Assembly (NCBI RefSeq): GCF_035609205.1
Contig: NZ_CP141184.1
Coordinates: forward strand, 5,835,001 to 5,899,000
Direction: 5' to 3'
Source of the DNA: Hymenobacter sp. GOD-10R
GTDB taxonomy: Bacteria; Bacteroidota; Bacteroidia; Cytophagales; Hymenobacteraceae
Length of the DNA stretch: 64,000 bases
Shown here: in pieces, positions 35,915 through 44,570 of the stretch
How the letters are laid out: every line of letters starts with the position of its first letter
Numbering within the stretch: position 1 is the first letter of the stretch
The notes under the pieces: generated by a model
The model's database searches: none
Told to the model about the DNA's origin: nothing
The model's input: the letters and a program-made list of their open reading frames with translations, nothing else
Translations under genes and position numbers: made by a program

Positions 35915-37210
35915 ATGCAGACCCAACTCGAAAAGCTCTTTCAGCTTCAACACCACCAAACCACCATCCGAACCGAGGTAGTGGCTGGCCTCACCACGTA
36001 TCTCACGATGGCCTATATCGTGTTTGTGGTGCCCACTACCCTGGGTGCCGCCGGCATGGATAAGCAGGCGCTCATCGCCGTTACGTGCTTGGTCACGGCA
36101 TTGTCTACGGCGCTGATGGGCCTAGGTGCCAATGTACCGATAGCTGTGGCCCCAGGGCTAGGTATGAGTGCGTTTTTCACTTATACGCTCGTGCTTACCA
36201 ACCACATTCCGTGGCCAGTGGCGCTAGGCATTGGATTTTGGGCCGGCGTGCTGTTCCTAGTGCTCAGCCTCATTGGTGCCCGCGAAAAGCTGGTGCAAGC
36301 CATTCCGCCTTCCATCGTCACGGCTATTCCGGTGGGCATCGGCATGTTCTTGCTGTTCATCGGGCTGCGCAACATGGGCGTGGTCGTGGCTAACCCCAAC
36401 ACGCTGGTGATGCTCGGCAAGTTTACGCCCTCTGTAGTCATTAGCGTGGGTGGGCTGTTCGTGACCCTAGCTTTGCTAATCCGCAACGTGAAGGGCGCGA
36501 TTCTGCTGGGCATTGTGCTAGCTACCATCGTGGCCGCCTTAGCTGGTCTGGTAGCGCCACCGGAAGGCATCTTTACGTCGGGCGTGCGGGTGGCGCCAGT
36601 TGCGTTCAAACTTGATGTGCTAGGTGCTTTGCGCTGGAGCTTGCTCGGGCCCGTGTTTGCCTTGTTCTACATCAACCTGTTCGACTCGCTGGGCACCTTG
36701 GTTGCTTGTGCCAGCGAGGCAAAGCTAGTGCAGGCAAATGGCAAGATTGAGCGTCTCAGCCGCATGCTGAACATTGATGCGGTGGCGGCCATCGTCAGCA
36801 GTTTGCTTGGTACCTCGCCTAGCACCGCCTACATCGAATCGGCTACGGGTATTGCAGCGGGTGGTCGTACGGGGCTCACGGCAGTAGTTACGAGTCTGCT
36901 CTTCCTAGGCTCTCTGGCTATTATTCCGCTCATCAGCATAGTGCCCGCTTACGCTACGGCGCCTTCGCTGGTCATTGTCGGCTTGCTCATGATCAGTCAA
37001 ATCCGACACCTCGATTTCAGCAAGTTTGAGGAGTATATTCCGGCACTCTTCACTATCCTGATGATGCCTTTCAGCTTCTCCATTGCTACCGGTATGGCCT
37101 GCGGATTTCTTTCCTGGGGTCTCATCCGATTGCTCTTATTTCGGCCGCGCGAAATAAGTGGCGTGCTGTACGTGATTATGGCGCTTTCCCTTATTAGCTT
37201 GCTGCTCTAA
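35915..37210 (+). CDS. NCS2 purine-base permease, AzgA/GhxP type
   Basis: The 431 aa protein has about 13 hydrophobic helices and the hallmark blocks of the hypoxanthine/guanine/adenine permease group: EVVAGLTTYLTMAYIVFVVP (residues 22-41), GLGMSAFFTYTLVL (about 82), the FALFYINLFDSLGTLVACA helix (about 255), and LLGTSPSTAYIESATGIAAGGRTG (about 300). It should import purine bases with protons. It follows the receptor after a terminator and completes a complete path from outer membrane to cytoplasm. Confidence 0.9.
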   Translation: MQTQLEKLFQLQHHQTTIRTEVVAGLTTYLTMAYIVFVVPTTLGAAGMDKQALIAVTCLVTALSTALMGLGANVPIAVAPGLGMSAFFTYTLVLTNHIPWPVALGIGFWAGVLFLVLSLIGAREKLVQAIPPSIVTAIPVGIGMFLLFIGLRNMGVVVANPNTLVMLGKFTPSVVISVGGLFVTLALLIRNVKGAILLGIVLATIVAALAGLVAPPEGIFTSGVRVAPVAFKLDVLGALRWSLLGPVFALFYINLFDSLGTLVACASEAKLVQANGKIERLSRMLNIDAVAAIVSSLLGTSPSTAYIESATGIAAGGRTGLTAVVTSLLFLGSLAIIPLISIVPAYATAPSLVIVGLLMISQIRHLDFSKFEEYIPALFTILMMPFSFSIATGMACGFLSWGLIRLLLFRPREISGVLYVIMALSLISLLL

Positions 37211-37292
37211 GACCAGAGAAACAGCTGCTTACCTAGGTATAAGCACAATCTAAGTTTATTCTGAGTATAAAAACAGCATAAACTTAGTATAC

Positions 37293-37329
37293 AAAAAACC
37301 CGCCTTGCACGCTGCAAAGCGGGTTTTTA
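37293..37329. terminator. Bidirectional terminator between permease and ndk
   Basis: AAAAACCCGC at 37294-37303 pairs with GCGGGTTTTT at 37319-37328, with A and T tracts on both sides. It lies between two convergent genes and serves both. Confidence 0.75.
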
Positions 37330-37398
37330 ACTTGAATTCAGCTGCTAATTACGCTAAAGGGCTACTTAATAGCGAATAGCTAACAGCGAGCAACAGAA

Positions 37399-37818
37399 TT
37401 AGAACTGCTCGTCAGCGCTGAAGTAGAAGTCGCCTTCGATTTGCGCGTTTTCGTCGGAGTCAGAACCATGCACGGCGTTAGCCTCGATGCTCTTGGCGTA
37501 CTTCTTCCGGATGGTGCCTTCAGCAGCCTGCGCCGGGTTGGTAGCCCCAATCAGCGTACGGAAGTCGGCCACGGCGTTATCCTTCTCTAGGATAGCAGCG
37601 ACGATGGGGCCCGACGACATGTATTTCACAAGGTCGTTGTAGAAAGGACGCTCCTTATGAACTTCGTAAAACTTACCGGCGCGCTCGGGCGTCAGGCGTA
37701 CTTTCTTAAGCGAAACGATGCGGAAGCCGCCTTCTTCGATCATGTGCAGGATGCCACCAATGTGGTTTTCCTGTACGGCGTCGGGCTTAATCATCGTGAA
37801 CGTGCGATTCGTTGCCAT
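37399..37818 (-). CDS. ndk: Nucleoside diphosphate kinase
   Basis: Ndk moves phosphate between nucleoside tri- and diphosphates through a phosphohistidine. The 139 aa sequence begins [20 protein letters not shown] and has the active-site His in [13 protein letters not shown] (about residue 117), preceded by the [19 protein letters not shown] loop. It is a single gene with a promoter-like box at 37886-37893. It is not oriented with the purine locus and is a housekeeping gene. Confidence 0.97.
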   Translation of the reverse strand: MATNRTFTMIKPDAVQENHIGGILHMIEEGGFRIVSLKKVRLTPERAGKFYEVHKERPFYNDLVKYMSSGPIVAAILEKDNAVADFRTLIGATNPAQAAEGTIRKKYAKSIEANAVHGSDSDENAQIEGDFYFSADEQF

Positions 37819-37885
37819 GATAAATGGGGTGAATAAGTAACTGAGTGAGGTGAGAGGTAAAAAGGATTTTGTCCTTCTTTGGGCG

Positions 37886-37893
37886 CAAAAGTA
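37886..37893 (-). promoter_or_regulatory. -7 box of ndk
   Basis: On the minus strand TACTTTTG fits TAnnTTTG and is followed by CGCCC. The same 13 bases, TACTTTTGCGCCC, occur upstream of mreB. It lies about 68 bases before the ndk start. No good -33 TTG is found. Confidence 0.55.
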
Positions 37894-38077
37894 GTCTTAT
37901 TGCGCAATTGGATAAGAGCTTGGTGAAAAAGGGCGCGGCAATACGTGCAAACTCCTAACTCAGTTGCATCTTACCGCACCAAATTTCACCTTCTTTTGTT
38001 GAACCCAGTAATATTTCCGATTTTTGCCGCCTTGCTCCGGCGTAAACTCCCGACTTTCAGCCACCTATTAGTAGGCA

Positions 38078-39121
38078 ATGTCCACTATCACCGACTTGAA
38101 GGAGCTGCTTGCGCAGCCCCGGCAAATCTTCATCACCACGCACCACAAGCCCGACGCTGATGCCTTGGGTTCGTCGTTAGCCATGGCGGGGTATCTCCGC
38201 AAAAAAGGGCACCACGTGACCGTAGTGACGCCTTCTGACTACCCTAGCTTCCTTGAGTGGATGCCCGGTAACGACGAGGTGATTATCTACGAAGCACAGC
38301 AAAACGACGCCCAGGTGCGCGACATCATCAGCCGAGCCGAGGTCATTTTCTGCCTCGACTTCAGCTGCCTAGGTCGCATCAACGAGATGGGCGAGTACAT
38401 CCGTGCCGCGCGTGGGACGAAGGTGCTCATCGACCACCACCTAGAGCCGGAGCAGTTTGCCGACCTAGATTTCTCCAACCCCAAAGCCGCCGCTACGGCA
38501 GAGCTCGTGTTTGAGGTCATTCGTGACCTCGGCGACCAGCGCCTCATCGACGTAGGCATTGGCGAGTGTCTGTATGCCGGCATTATGACCGACACGGGCT
38601 CGTTCCGCCACCCGAGCACTTCGCGCAATGTGCACTTGATCATTGCCGAGCTCCTCGACGCTGGCATCGATTTGAGCTCCGTACACCGCCGCATCTACGA
38701 CTCACACTCCGAGATGCGCCTGCGCTTCCTAGGTTTCGTGCTGAAGGATAAGCTCACGGTGCTGCCCGAGTACAACACGGCCTACATTGCCATCACCCAG
38801 GATGAGCTGCGCCGGTACCAATCGAAAACGGGTGATACCGAAGGACTCGTAAATTTTGCGCTCAGCATTGAGGGTGTGGTATTCGCTGCTATTTTAATTG
38901 ACCGCGGATCGGCCGTTAAGATTTCCTTCCGTTCGGTGGGTGACTTCTCGGTGAACGAGTTTGCGCGCAAGCACTTCAACGGCGGTGGCCACCACAATGC
39001 CTCCGGTGGCATCAGCTACGACCCGCTCGACGTGACGGTACAGCGCTTCTTAGACCTTCTTCCTGAGTACCAAACCCGTCTCGTGACGGCCCCCTTGGCG
39101 GTTGCGCCGCCGACGGCGTAA
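38078..39121 (+). CDS. DHH-family phosphoesterase, NrnA-type oligoribonuclease/pAp phosphatase
   Basis: The 347 aa protein degrades very short RNA and 3'-phosphoadenosine 5'-phosphate in characterised relatives. The DHH domain has HHKPDADALGSSLAM (about residue 22), a DFSCLG block (about 94), DHHLEP (about 116), and MTDTGSFRHPSTSR (about 168); the DHHA1 domain ends with FNGGGHHNASGG (about 305). All Mn-binding positions seem intact. It is followed by FKBP genes on the same strand with a 37-base gap. Confidence 0.88.
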   Translation: MSTITDLKELLAQPRQIFITTHHKPDADALGSSLAMAGYLRKKGHHVTVVTPSDYPSFLEWMPGNDEVIIYEAQQNDAQVRDIISRAEVIFCLDFSCLGRINEMGEYIRAARGTKVLIDHHLEPEQFADLDFSNPKAAATAELVFEVIRDLGDQRLIDVGIGECLYAGIMTDTGSFRHPSTSRNVHLIIAELLDAGIDLSSVHRRIYDSHSEMRLRFLGFVLKDKLTVLPEYNTAYIAITQDELRRYQSKTGDTEGLVNFALSIEGVVFAAILIDRGSAVKISFRSVGDFSVNEFARKHFNGGGHHNASGGISYDPLDVTVQRFLDLLPEYQTRLVTAPLAVAPPTA

Positions 39122-39157
39122 CTTGCCCCCAATTCCCTTATCATCTTTTTCTATTTC

Positions 39158-40120
39158 ATGCTCTTTTCACGCAATTTTCTGAGTCTGGCTCTGGCAGCCG
39201 GCGTATTAGGCCTAGCCTCCTGCAACAAGGGCGGTGGCGAATTCAAAAAGGCCAAATCGGGCTTTGAATACAAAGTCTTCAAGAGCACAGGCAAAGGCAA
39301 GTACGACGCCCGCGAAGTAGCTCCCGAAGGCGACCCTACTTACAAAGAGCGGACGGGCAAGGTGATGGCCCTGAACGTGGAGTATCGCACCGGCAAAGAC
39401 TCCATCTTGTTCAACTCGCGCAAGCAACAGATGGGCATTCCAATGCGCATTGAGCTGCAAGAAGTGAAAACTAAGGGTGGCTTAGAAGAAGCTATTTCCC
39501 TTCTCCAGCCTGGCGACAGCGGCGTGTTTCGCTTCAACGTGGATACAATCTTCGCTAAGTCGTTCAAAGCACCGGTGCCACCATTCATGAAGAAGGCTGG
39601 CGCTACCATGACCATGTACGTGAAAGTGGACAAGGTGCAGACGAAGGAAGAAGCCATGGCCGACCAGCAGAAGTCGATGATGGAAGCCCAGCAGAAGATG
39701 ATGACTCATGCCAAAGATCAGCTCAAGAAGGACGACGTTCTGCTGCAAGAGTACATCAAGAAAAACAATCTCACGGCGCAGCGCGATACGTCGGGCATCT
39801 ACTACGTAGTGACGCAGCCCGGTGCGGGCGCGAAGCCAAAGCAAGGCCAGACGGTATCGGTACAATACCGCGGCACGCTGCTCGACGGTAAAGAGTTCGA
39901 CTCTTCGGCAAAAGGCAACGGCGGTAAGCCGATTTCGTTTGCGCTAGGTGTTGGCCAAGTAATTCCGGGTTGGGATAAAGGCATTGCCCTGCTCAGCAAA
40001 GGCAGCAAGGCTACGCTCCTCATTCCTTCGTCTCTGGCTTACGGACAACGCGGCGCTGGCGCCGATATCCCGGCCGATGCTCCGCTCCGCTTCGATGTGG
40101 AACTAGTTGACATTAAATAG
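39158..40120 (+). CDS. FKBP-type peptidyl-prolyl isomerase lipoprotein, two-domain
   Basis: A lipoprotein signal (LGLASC, Cys near residue 23) leads to two FKBP-like halves. The first (about residues 65-165) is degenerate. The second (about 225-320) has the normal core: SVQYRGTLLDGKEFDSS, QVIPGWDKGIALL, LIPSSLAYGQRGAGADIPADAPLRFDVELVDI. Between them is a helical stretch (MADQQKSMMEAQQKMMTHA). It should assist folding of exported proteins. It is the first of three FKBP genes in a row. Confidence 0.9.
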   Translation: MLFSRNFLSLALAAGVLGLASCNKGGGEFKKAKSGFEYKVFKSTGKGKYDAREVAPEGDPTYKERTGKVMALNVEYRTGKDSILFNSRKQQMGIPMRIELQEVKTKGGLEEAISLLQPGDSGVFRFNVDTIFAKSFKAPVPPFMKKAGATMTMYVKVDKVQTKEEAMADQQKSMMEAQQKMMTHAKDQLKKDDVLLQEYIKKNNLTAQRDTSGIYYVVTQPGAGAKPKQGQTVSVQYRGTLLDGKEFDSSAKGNGGKPISFALGVGQVIPGWDKGIALLSKGSKATLLIPSSLAYGQRGAGADIPADAPLRFDVELVDIK

Positions 40121-40128
40121 AATTAAGT

Positions 40129-40167
40129 GGGAACAAGCCTCGTCGGAACTCAACTGACGGGGCTTTT
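40129..40167 (+). terminator. Probable terminator between the first two FKBP genes
   Basis: AAGCCTCGTC and GACGGGGCTT pair with one mismatch and are followed by a run of T. It lies in the 67-base gap, so the second gene may be partly uncoupled from the first. Confidence 0.6.
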
Positions 40168-40187
40168 TTCTTAACTTCAAGGGTACT

Positions 40188-40754
40188 ATGACACACCTTT
40201 TTTCTTCCTCTTCCTTGCTTCGTTTGGCCGCGCTAGCTTTGGCAGCGGCTCCTTTGCTTGCTTCCTGCAAAAAAGATGACACGGATGCGCAGAACGCTGC
40301 GCTGCAAGAACAAGCCATTGCGGCCTACCGGGCTACCCGCGCCGCCGACTCGCTCACCATCATCAAGTACGTTGCCGACAGTAGCTTCAAAAACGTGGAG
40401 CGCCGGGCGTCAGGAGTGGTGGTCGTGCACAAGGTATCGGTTGCGACCACAGTGCCATTGGCGCAGCCTGGTCAGTCGCTCACCACTTACTACAAGGGCT
40501 ACACGATTCCGGCCAACAAGTTGTTTGATGCTTCGGCTACCGATCCTACCACTGGCTTACGCAAGCCCTTCTCTTTTACACTGCGAGTCGACCAGGTAAT
40601 CAGTGGCTGGCACGAGGGCTTTGCTTCCCTGCGGAAAGGGGAAAAAGCCATCCTGCTGATTCCGTCTTACCAGGCATACGGTCCAAGCGGTAACGGTCCC
40701 ATCCCGCCGAATGCTCCCCTGCGCTTCGATGTGGAGCTAGCTGACGTGAAATAG
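40188..40754 (+). CDS. FKBP-type peptidyl-prolyl isomerase lipoprotein
   Basis: The 188 aa protein has a signal with lipobox (APLLASC, Cys near residue 27), a short helical spacer and one FKBP domain (about residues 85-188) with QVISGWHEGFASLRKGEKAILLIPS and the conserved tail PPNAPLRFDVELADVK. Some core positions differ from the two-domain neighbour, for example KLFDASATDPTTG in place of the usual FDSS. Membrane-anchored and probably periplasmic. Confidence 0.88.
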   Translation: MTHLFSSSSLLRLAALALAAAPLLASCKKDDTDAQNAALQEQAIAAYRATRAADSLTIIKYVADSSFKNVERRASGVVVVHKVSVATTVPLAQPGQSLTTYYKGYTIPANKLFDASATDPTTGLRKPFSFTLRVDQVISGWHEGFASLRKGEKAILLIPSYQAYGPSGNGPIPPNAPLRFDVELADVK

Positions 40755-40795
40755 ATATAGCCTACTTTGCTGGTACAGCAGAGCGCGCAAAGGTT

Positions 40796-41239
40796 ATGTA
40801 TTCAGGTCGCCTTCTTATCGGAACCCTAGCTGCCTTCCTTAGCTTGGCTGCCCAGTCCACGTTGGCGCAGTCTGCGGATACCCTGCGCACGGCTAGCGGC
40901 GTGCGGTACGTCATTCGGCAAAAAGGCACGGGTAACCTAGCCCAACCTGGCGACCGGCTTACCATGCGGTATACCGGTTATTTGCCCAACGGGCGCATCT
41001 TTGATGCCTCAGTGGCAGACGGGGCTCCCATCCGCTTTCGGGCGGGCCGCGGGGAAGTTATTCGTGGCTGGGATGAGCTAGCTTTGCTGCTTCCCGCCGG
41101 TACTCGCGCCCACGCCTGGATTCCGGCAGCCTTGGCGTACGGCCATAAAGGCAACCTAGACCCAGATGATGAAAGACGCTACATCATCCCACCGGATACT
41201 GACTTGGAATTTGAGTTGGAAGTAGTCAGAATAAAATAA
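40796..41239 (+). CDS. Secreted FKBP-type peptidyl-prolyl isomerase
   Basis: The 147 aa protein has a normal signal peptide (ending STLAQ), not a lipobox, followed by a single FKBP domain: MRYTGYLPNGRIFDASVADG, EVIRGWDELALLLPAG, WIPAALAYGHKGN and a C-terminal PPDTDLEFELEVVRIK. The catalytic aromatic residues appear present. It completes a row of three FKBP genes that differ in anchor and domain number. A strong terminator follows. Confidence 0.88.
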   Translation: MYSGRLLIGTLAAFLSLAAQSTLAQSADTLRTASGVRYVIRQKGTGNLAQPGDRLTMRYTGYLPNGRIFDASVADGAPIRFRAGRGEVIRGWDELALLLPAGTRAHAWIPAALAYGHKGNLDPDDERRYIIPPDTDLEFELEVVRIK

Positions 41240-41250
41240 GATTTACCACG

Positions 41251-41280
41251 AAAAAGGCCTTCCCAAGGGAAGGCCTTTTT
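41251..41280. terminator. Strong terminator between FKBP cluster and recO
   Basis: AAAAAGGCCTTCC and GGAAGGCCTTTTT form a 13-base perfect stem around a four-base loop. It lies between convergent genes and has tracts on both sides. Confidence 0.85.
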
Positions 41281-41306
41281 GCTATAATCGGGTACTGGCG
41301 CAAGTC

Positions 41307-42026
41307 TTACTCGGCCAATACTTCCGACAATACATCTAGTGAACGAATATCACCTAGCTTTTCCACGTGCAGCTGGTAGTAGCGAATAAGCACCTCCAGC
41401 AGCTCCCGTCGAACGCGGCCATTGGGCACAGTAGCATGCGCGGGATTATGAATCAGCTCCTCGAAGTAGTGGTCGAATTCCTGAAAGCGCAAAGCCGCGG
41501 GTCCGGTACCACGCGCCGAGTTGGTTGTCTCAGTAGCAAATGCTACCTGCGTCGTGATTTCACTACCCGCTTCAACCCCAAAACCTAGGTAGGATGCTAG
41601 CTGAAGCAGGAAAGTCAACGCGAAGTTTTCAAAGCCCGCTTCCTGCGTATCAAAGGCTAGGATTGAGTCGTGCAGGAAGTTGAACAACGGTTCGTTCTGT
41701 TCTTCCTCCAGCACCGTGCGGCTTACCATCTCCGACAGAAATAACACGACGCTGCTCTTGCGCATGTCATACGGCAACGACCGAAACTGGTGCTCGCAAC
41801 GGTACTCCGATAAGCGTGTGATGCCACCCTGCCGCGACGTATACGCGACCAAGTCGAGCAGCGTGAAGGGCTGAAACAACGCAATACGCCCCGGGGGCTT
41901 TGCTTTTCGCACCCCATTGACGATGTACGTTTGCAAACCTAGGTGCTCGGTGTAGATGCGCGCGATAATGGACGTTTCGCGGTACCGAATATAGTTCAGC
42001 ACGATACCGCGGGTTTTTATTAGCAT
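41307..42026 (-). CDS. recO: DNA repair protein RecO
   Basis: RecO helps load RecA on single-stranded DNA in the RecF pathway. The 239 aa length and the N-terminal OB fold (TRGIVLNYIRYRETSIIARIYTEHLGLQTYIVNG with KPPGRIALFQPF following) fit. The C-terminal helical part contains FALTFLLQLASYLGFGV and ends VEKLGDIRSLDVLSEVL. The zinc-finger cysteines of some RecO proteins are absent. recO and porZ are adjacent and in the same direction, separated by a palindromic gap. Confidence 0.93.
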   Translation of the reverse strand: MLIKTRGIVLNYIRYRETSIIARIYTEHLGLQTYIVNGVRKAKPPGRIALFQPFTLLDLVAYTSRQGGITRLSEYRCEHQFRSLPYDMRKSSVVLFLSEMVSRTVLEEEQNEPLFNFLHDSILAFDTQEAGFENFALTFLLQLASYLGFGVEAGSEITTQVAFATETTNSARGTGPAALRFQEFDHYFEELIHNPAHATVPNGRVRRELLEVLIRYYQLHVEKLGDIRSLDVLSEVLAE

Positions 42027-42036
42027 ACTTCGACGG

Positions 42037-42125
42037 GTAACTAAGTAGGAGAGTAATTGATTAACGGAGTAGCTGCGTAATATCGTTCAACCACGGCTTC
42101 CTCCCTTTCTTAGCTACTCGGTTAC
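42037..42125. repeat. Palindromic element with ATCGTTCAAC core (recO-porZ)
   Basis: GTAACTAAGTAG at 42037-42048 and CTACTCGGTTAC at 42114-42125 pair at 10 of 12 positions. ATCGTTCAAC at 42082-42091 is close to the core seen in the nuo and tadA elements. It lies between recO and porZ. Confidence 0.55.
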
Positions 42126-42126
42126 G

Positions 42127-44517
42127 CTATTGTTGCACCACCGCAATCTTGCTAATGCACCCCTGATTGCCATCTGCGTCGGAGGTAAGCACCAAGTACA
42201 CCCCCGATTGCACCTTACGTCCGCTATAATCAGCGAGGTTCCAGGTTACGGTACCGCCGTTGGCGCGCGTCTGGTAGACAAGGGCGCCGGTGACATCTGT
42301 GATTTTCACAACGGCATTGTTCGCCAAGCCCGAGATACCGACCTGCCCTGTGAAATTCGTGCGCACCGGATTTGGAAAGACGCTGGCGCAGCTAGGTTTG
42401 GTGTCGGTAACGGTGGCATCGCCGCGGTACGAAGCTAAGCCAGCATCCGTCAGGACGAATACTTCGCCGGTTTTGTCGTTTACCGCCACATCCACGATAC
42501 GGTTAGAGGGCAACGGCGAGTTATCAGTCGTAAAGTGTAACAGAGCTTCATCAGCGTCTTCGTTAAATAGCCAGAGGCCCCGTTCCGTCCCGAACCACTT
42601 GCGGTTGCCACCATCCACGGCAATACACAGCACCGTTTCACCCCGTAAGAGCGGAAAGCCACTCGTTTCACCGCGACGGACAATGGGAACCTGAAAACCT
42701 GTGTTGTTGCCAGACAAAAACGCTTGGCTAGGATCACTAAATACGGCCACGGCACCTGCCAAACCGGAGGCAGCACCAGCAGAGGAAGTGCCAACCCAGA
42801 TAGCGCCTTTGCGGTCTTTGACAATGGCGTAAACTTCACTACCTGGCAGTCCGCCATCGGTATCGGAGAAGGTACGCGTGGTGCCAGTAGCTTCGTCGTA
42901 CGCGACTACTCCGTTGATAGTGCTCCCACTAATTCCCCGGCGCGACCGCGAGGCCCAAACGCCATTATAATCATCGAGGATGATACGATCTAGGTTATCC
43001 GATCCAGCAAAGTAAGGTAAGGTTCGCCAAGTCTCATCGCTAGGCTTGAAAACGTGCACGCCTGGGGTACCCGGTAGTTCCGGATAACGGTTGGCAACCC
43101 ACACATTTCCGTCGGCGTCCGTCGTAACGTCCGTTACACGCGTGTAGCTCGGGTTATCAAATTTTACATCAGCAGTTTTCAAAGGACTATTAGAAGGGCC
43201 GAATAGCTTGAACTCTCCTGGGCCTTTCCATTGCAGCAGCCCGTTACCGTAGCTCCCAATGTAGAGTGTTCCATCCGGTGCGCGGATGCCGCGCGTCAAG
43301 TCCTTGGGATTCGGATACTGACTTAGGTCCGGAAAATTCTCCTTGTTAAAATTCGTCCACTTCCCATCCCGGTATTCGTAGAACCCTTGGAAGTTGTCGC
43401 TCTGTACGTAGTTAGTTTGGTAGCCCCCGCTGAATACATCTACCGTATTGGTGGCCCGGTCCGCTAGTAAGCTAAATCCTAAAACACTAGCGGGTGCGTT
43501 GGTCACAAAGCTTTCGATAGTTTGTCCACCGTCGCTCGTGGTCACTAGGCCTCTAGTGTTATCAGCAATGAACAGCTTCCCTCCTTTAGCGCGTAGCACA
43601 TCCTGCGGGTTCGGAACCTGGTTTCTGATTAACAGTGTGTACTGCCCAGTGCTATTCACCGCGCCAATTCCAGCACTTGAAACCACGAACAACTGAGAGC
43701 GGGAAGGGCGCAACCTTCGGAAAGACTCGCTATAGGTACCCGGCACGTCTACCCAACCAGTTGTGCTTCCTTTGTACACAAACAAAACTGACTGCTTTAC
43801 ACCAGCATATACTTGGCCGTTTTGTGTGGCTATCGCTTGGTAGAAGTCGCCAAAGCCCTTACCACCTAGCTGGTCAATTGTCCAGCGGTTGTAGTCGAGC
43901 AGATTGTCGGTGAGCGAGCCCTGCATGATCCCGACGGAAGTAGCAGCGAACAGTCGGCCGTTGGCCACGGTAGTTGCATACACGCGCACACTCGTACCAT
44001 TCGGGCCAATGTTGCTGTAGCTTTCGCGCACCTCTAGCTTGGTCATGTCGAACAGGAGCAGTCCAAAACTGCACGCGAGGTAGGCCGACTTGCCGTTGAA
44101 GTAAATGCTGTTGATCGTCTTGTCACCTGAGATTTGCTTGCGCAAGACGTCGGTCACGTTTTTCACCGAGCCATCGGCGCGCAAGACATCAATATTGCCA
44201 CTCTTGTAGGCAATCACCGTTTGCTGACTTACCGAATCATAGGCCGCGGTATTCACGCCCACATCACTCAACCCATCACGGCGGGTCAAGAAGCGTGTCG
44301 TGTTCAGGTTCTTATCGTAGTAGAAGAAGGCGTCCTCGGCAACCACATACACTCGGTCGCCGGCATCTGTCACTACCTTAGCCCGGTTGTTGGGCAAGTA
44401 GAGCTGCCAGTCGCCGTAGCCAACTGTACTTTGAGCGTTAGCAGTATAAGCACCTAGGATTAGAAAGAAGATAACAAACCAGCCGGATCGGCGGCGAATG
44501 GGTAGCAAATGCTTCAT
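42127..44517 (-). CDS. porZ: Type IX secretion system protein PorZ
   Basis: PorZ is a surface-exposed component of the type IX secretion machinery that helps attach cargo to A-LPS in Porphyromonas. I start at ATG 44517 (MKHLLPIRRRSGWFV), which gives a signal peptide ending TANAQ and 796 aa; an upstream ATG at 44634 overlaps tdk. The N-terminal GDWQLYLPNNRAKVVTDAGD and RRDGLSDVGVNTAAYD are followed by two propeller domains of RKGAIWVGTSS-like repeats. A C-terminal sorting domain (VFPNPVRTNFTGQVGISGL ... QSGVYLVLTSDADGNQ) completes it. Adjacency to recO is the usual arrangement in Bacteroidota. Confidence 0.88.
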   Translation of the reverse strand: MKHLLPIRRRSGWFVIFFLILGAYTANAQSTVGYGDWQLYLPNNRAKVVTDAGDRVYVVAEDAFFYYDKNLNTTRFLTRRDGLSDVGVNTAAYDSVSQQTVIAYKSGNIDVLRADGSVKNVTDVLRKQISGDKTINSIYFNGKSAYLACSFGLLLFDMTKLEVRESYSNIGPNGTSVRVYATTVANGRLFAATSVGIMQGSLTDNLLDYNRWTIDQLGGKGFGDFYQAIATQNGQVYAGVKQSVLFVYKGSTTGWVDVPGTYSESFRRLRPSRSQLFVVSSAGIGAVNSTGQYTLLIRNQVPNPQDVLRAKGGKLFIADNTRGLVTTSDGGQTIESFVTNAPASVLGFSLLADRATNTVDVFSGGYQTNYVQSDNFQGFYEYRDGKWTNFNKENFPDLSQYPNPKDLTRGIRAPDGTLYIGSYGNGLLQWKGPGEFKLFGPSNSPLKTADVKFDNPSYTRVTDVTTDADGNVWVANRYPELPGTPGVHVFKPSDETWRTLPYFAGSDNLDRIILDDYNGVWASRSRRGISGSTINGVVAYDEATGTTRTFSDTDGGLPGSEVYAIVKDRKGAIWVGTSSAGAASGLAGAVAVFSDPSQAFLSGNNTGFQVPIVRRGETSGFPLLRGETVLCIAVDGGNRKWFGTERGLWLFNEDADEALLHFTTDNSPLPSNRIVDVAVNDKTGEVFVLTDAGLASYRGDATVTDTKPSCASVFPNPVRTNFTGQVGISGLANNAVVKITDVTGALVYQTRANGGTVTWNLADYSGRKVQSGVYLVLTSDADGNQGCISKIAVVQQ

Positions 44518-44570
44518 TGGCAGAGAATAGCAGCGAAATAACGGTGGAAGATAACGGTCCGCCGCTGTAT

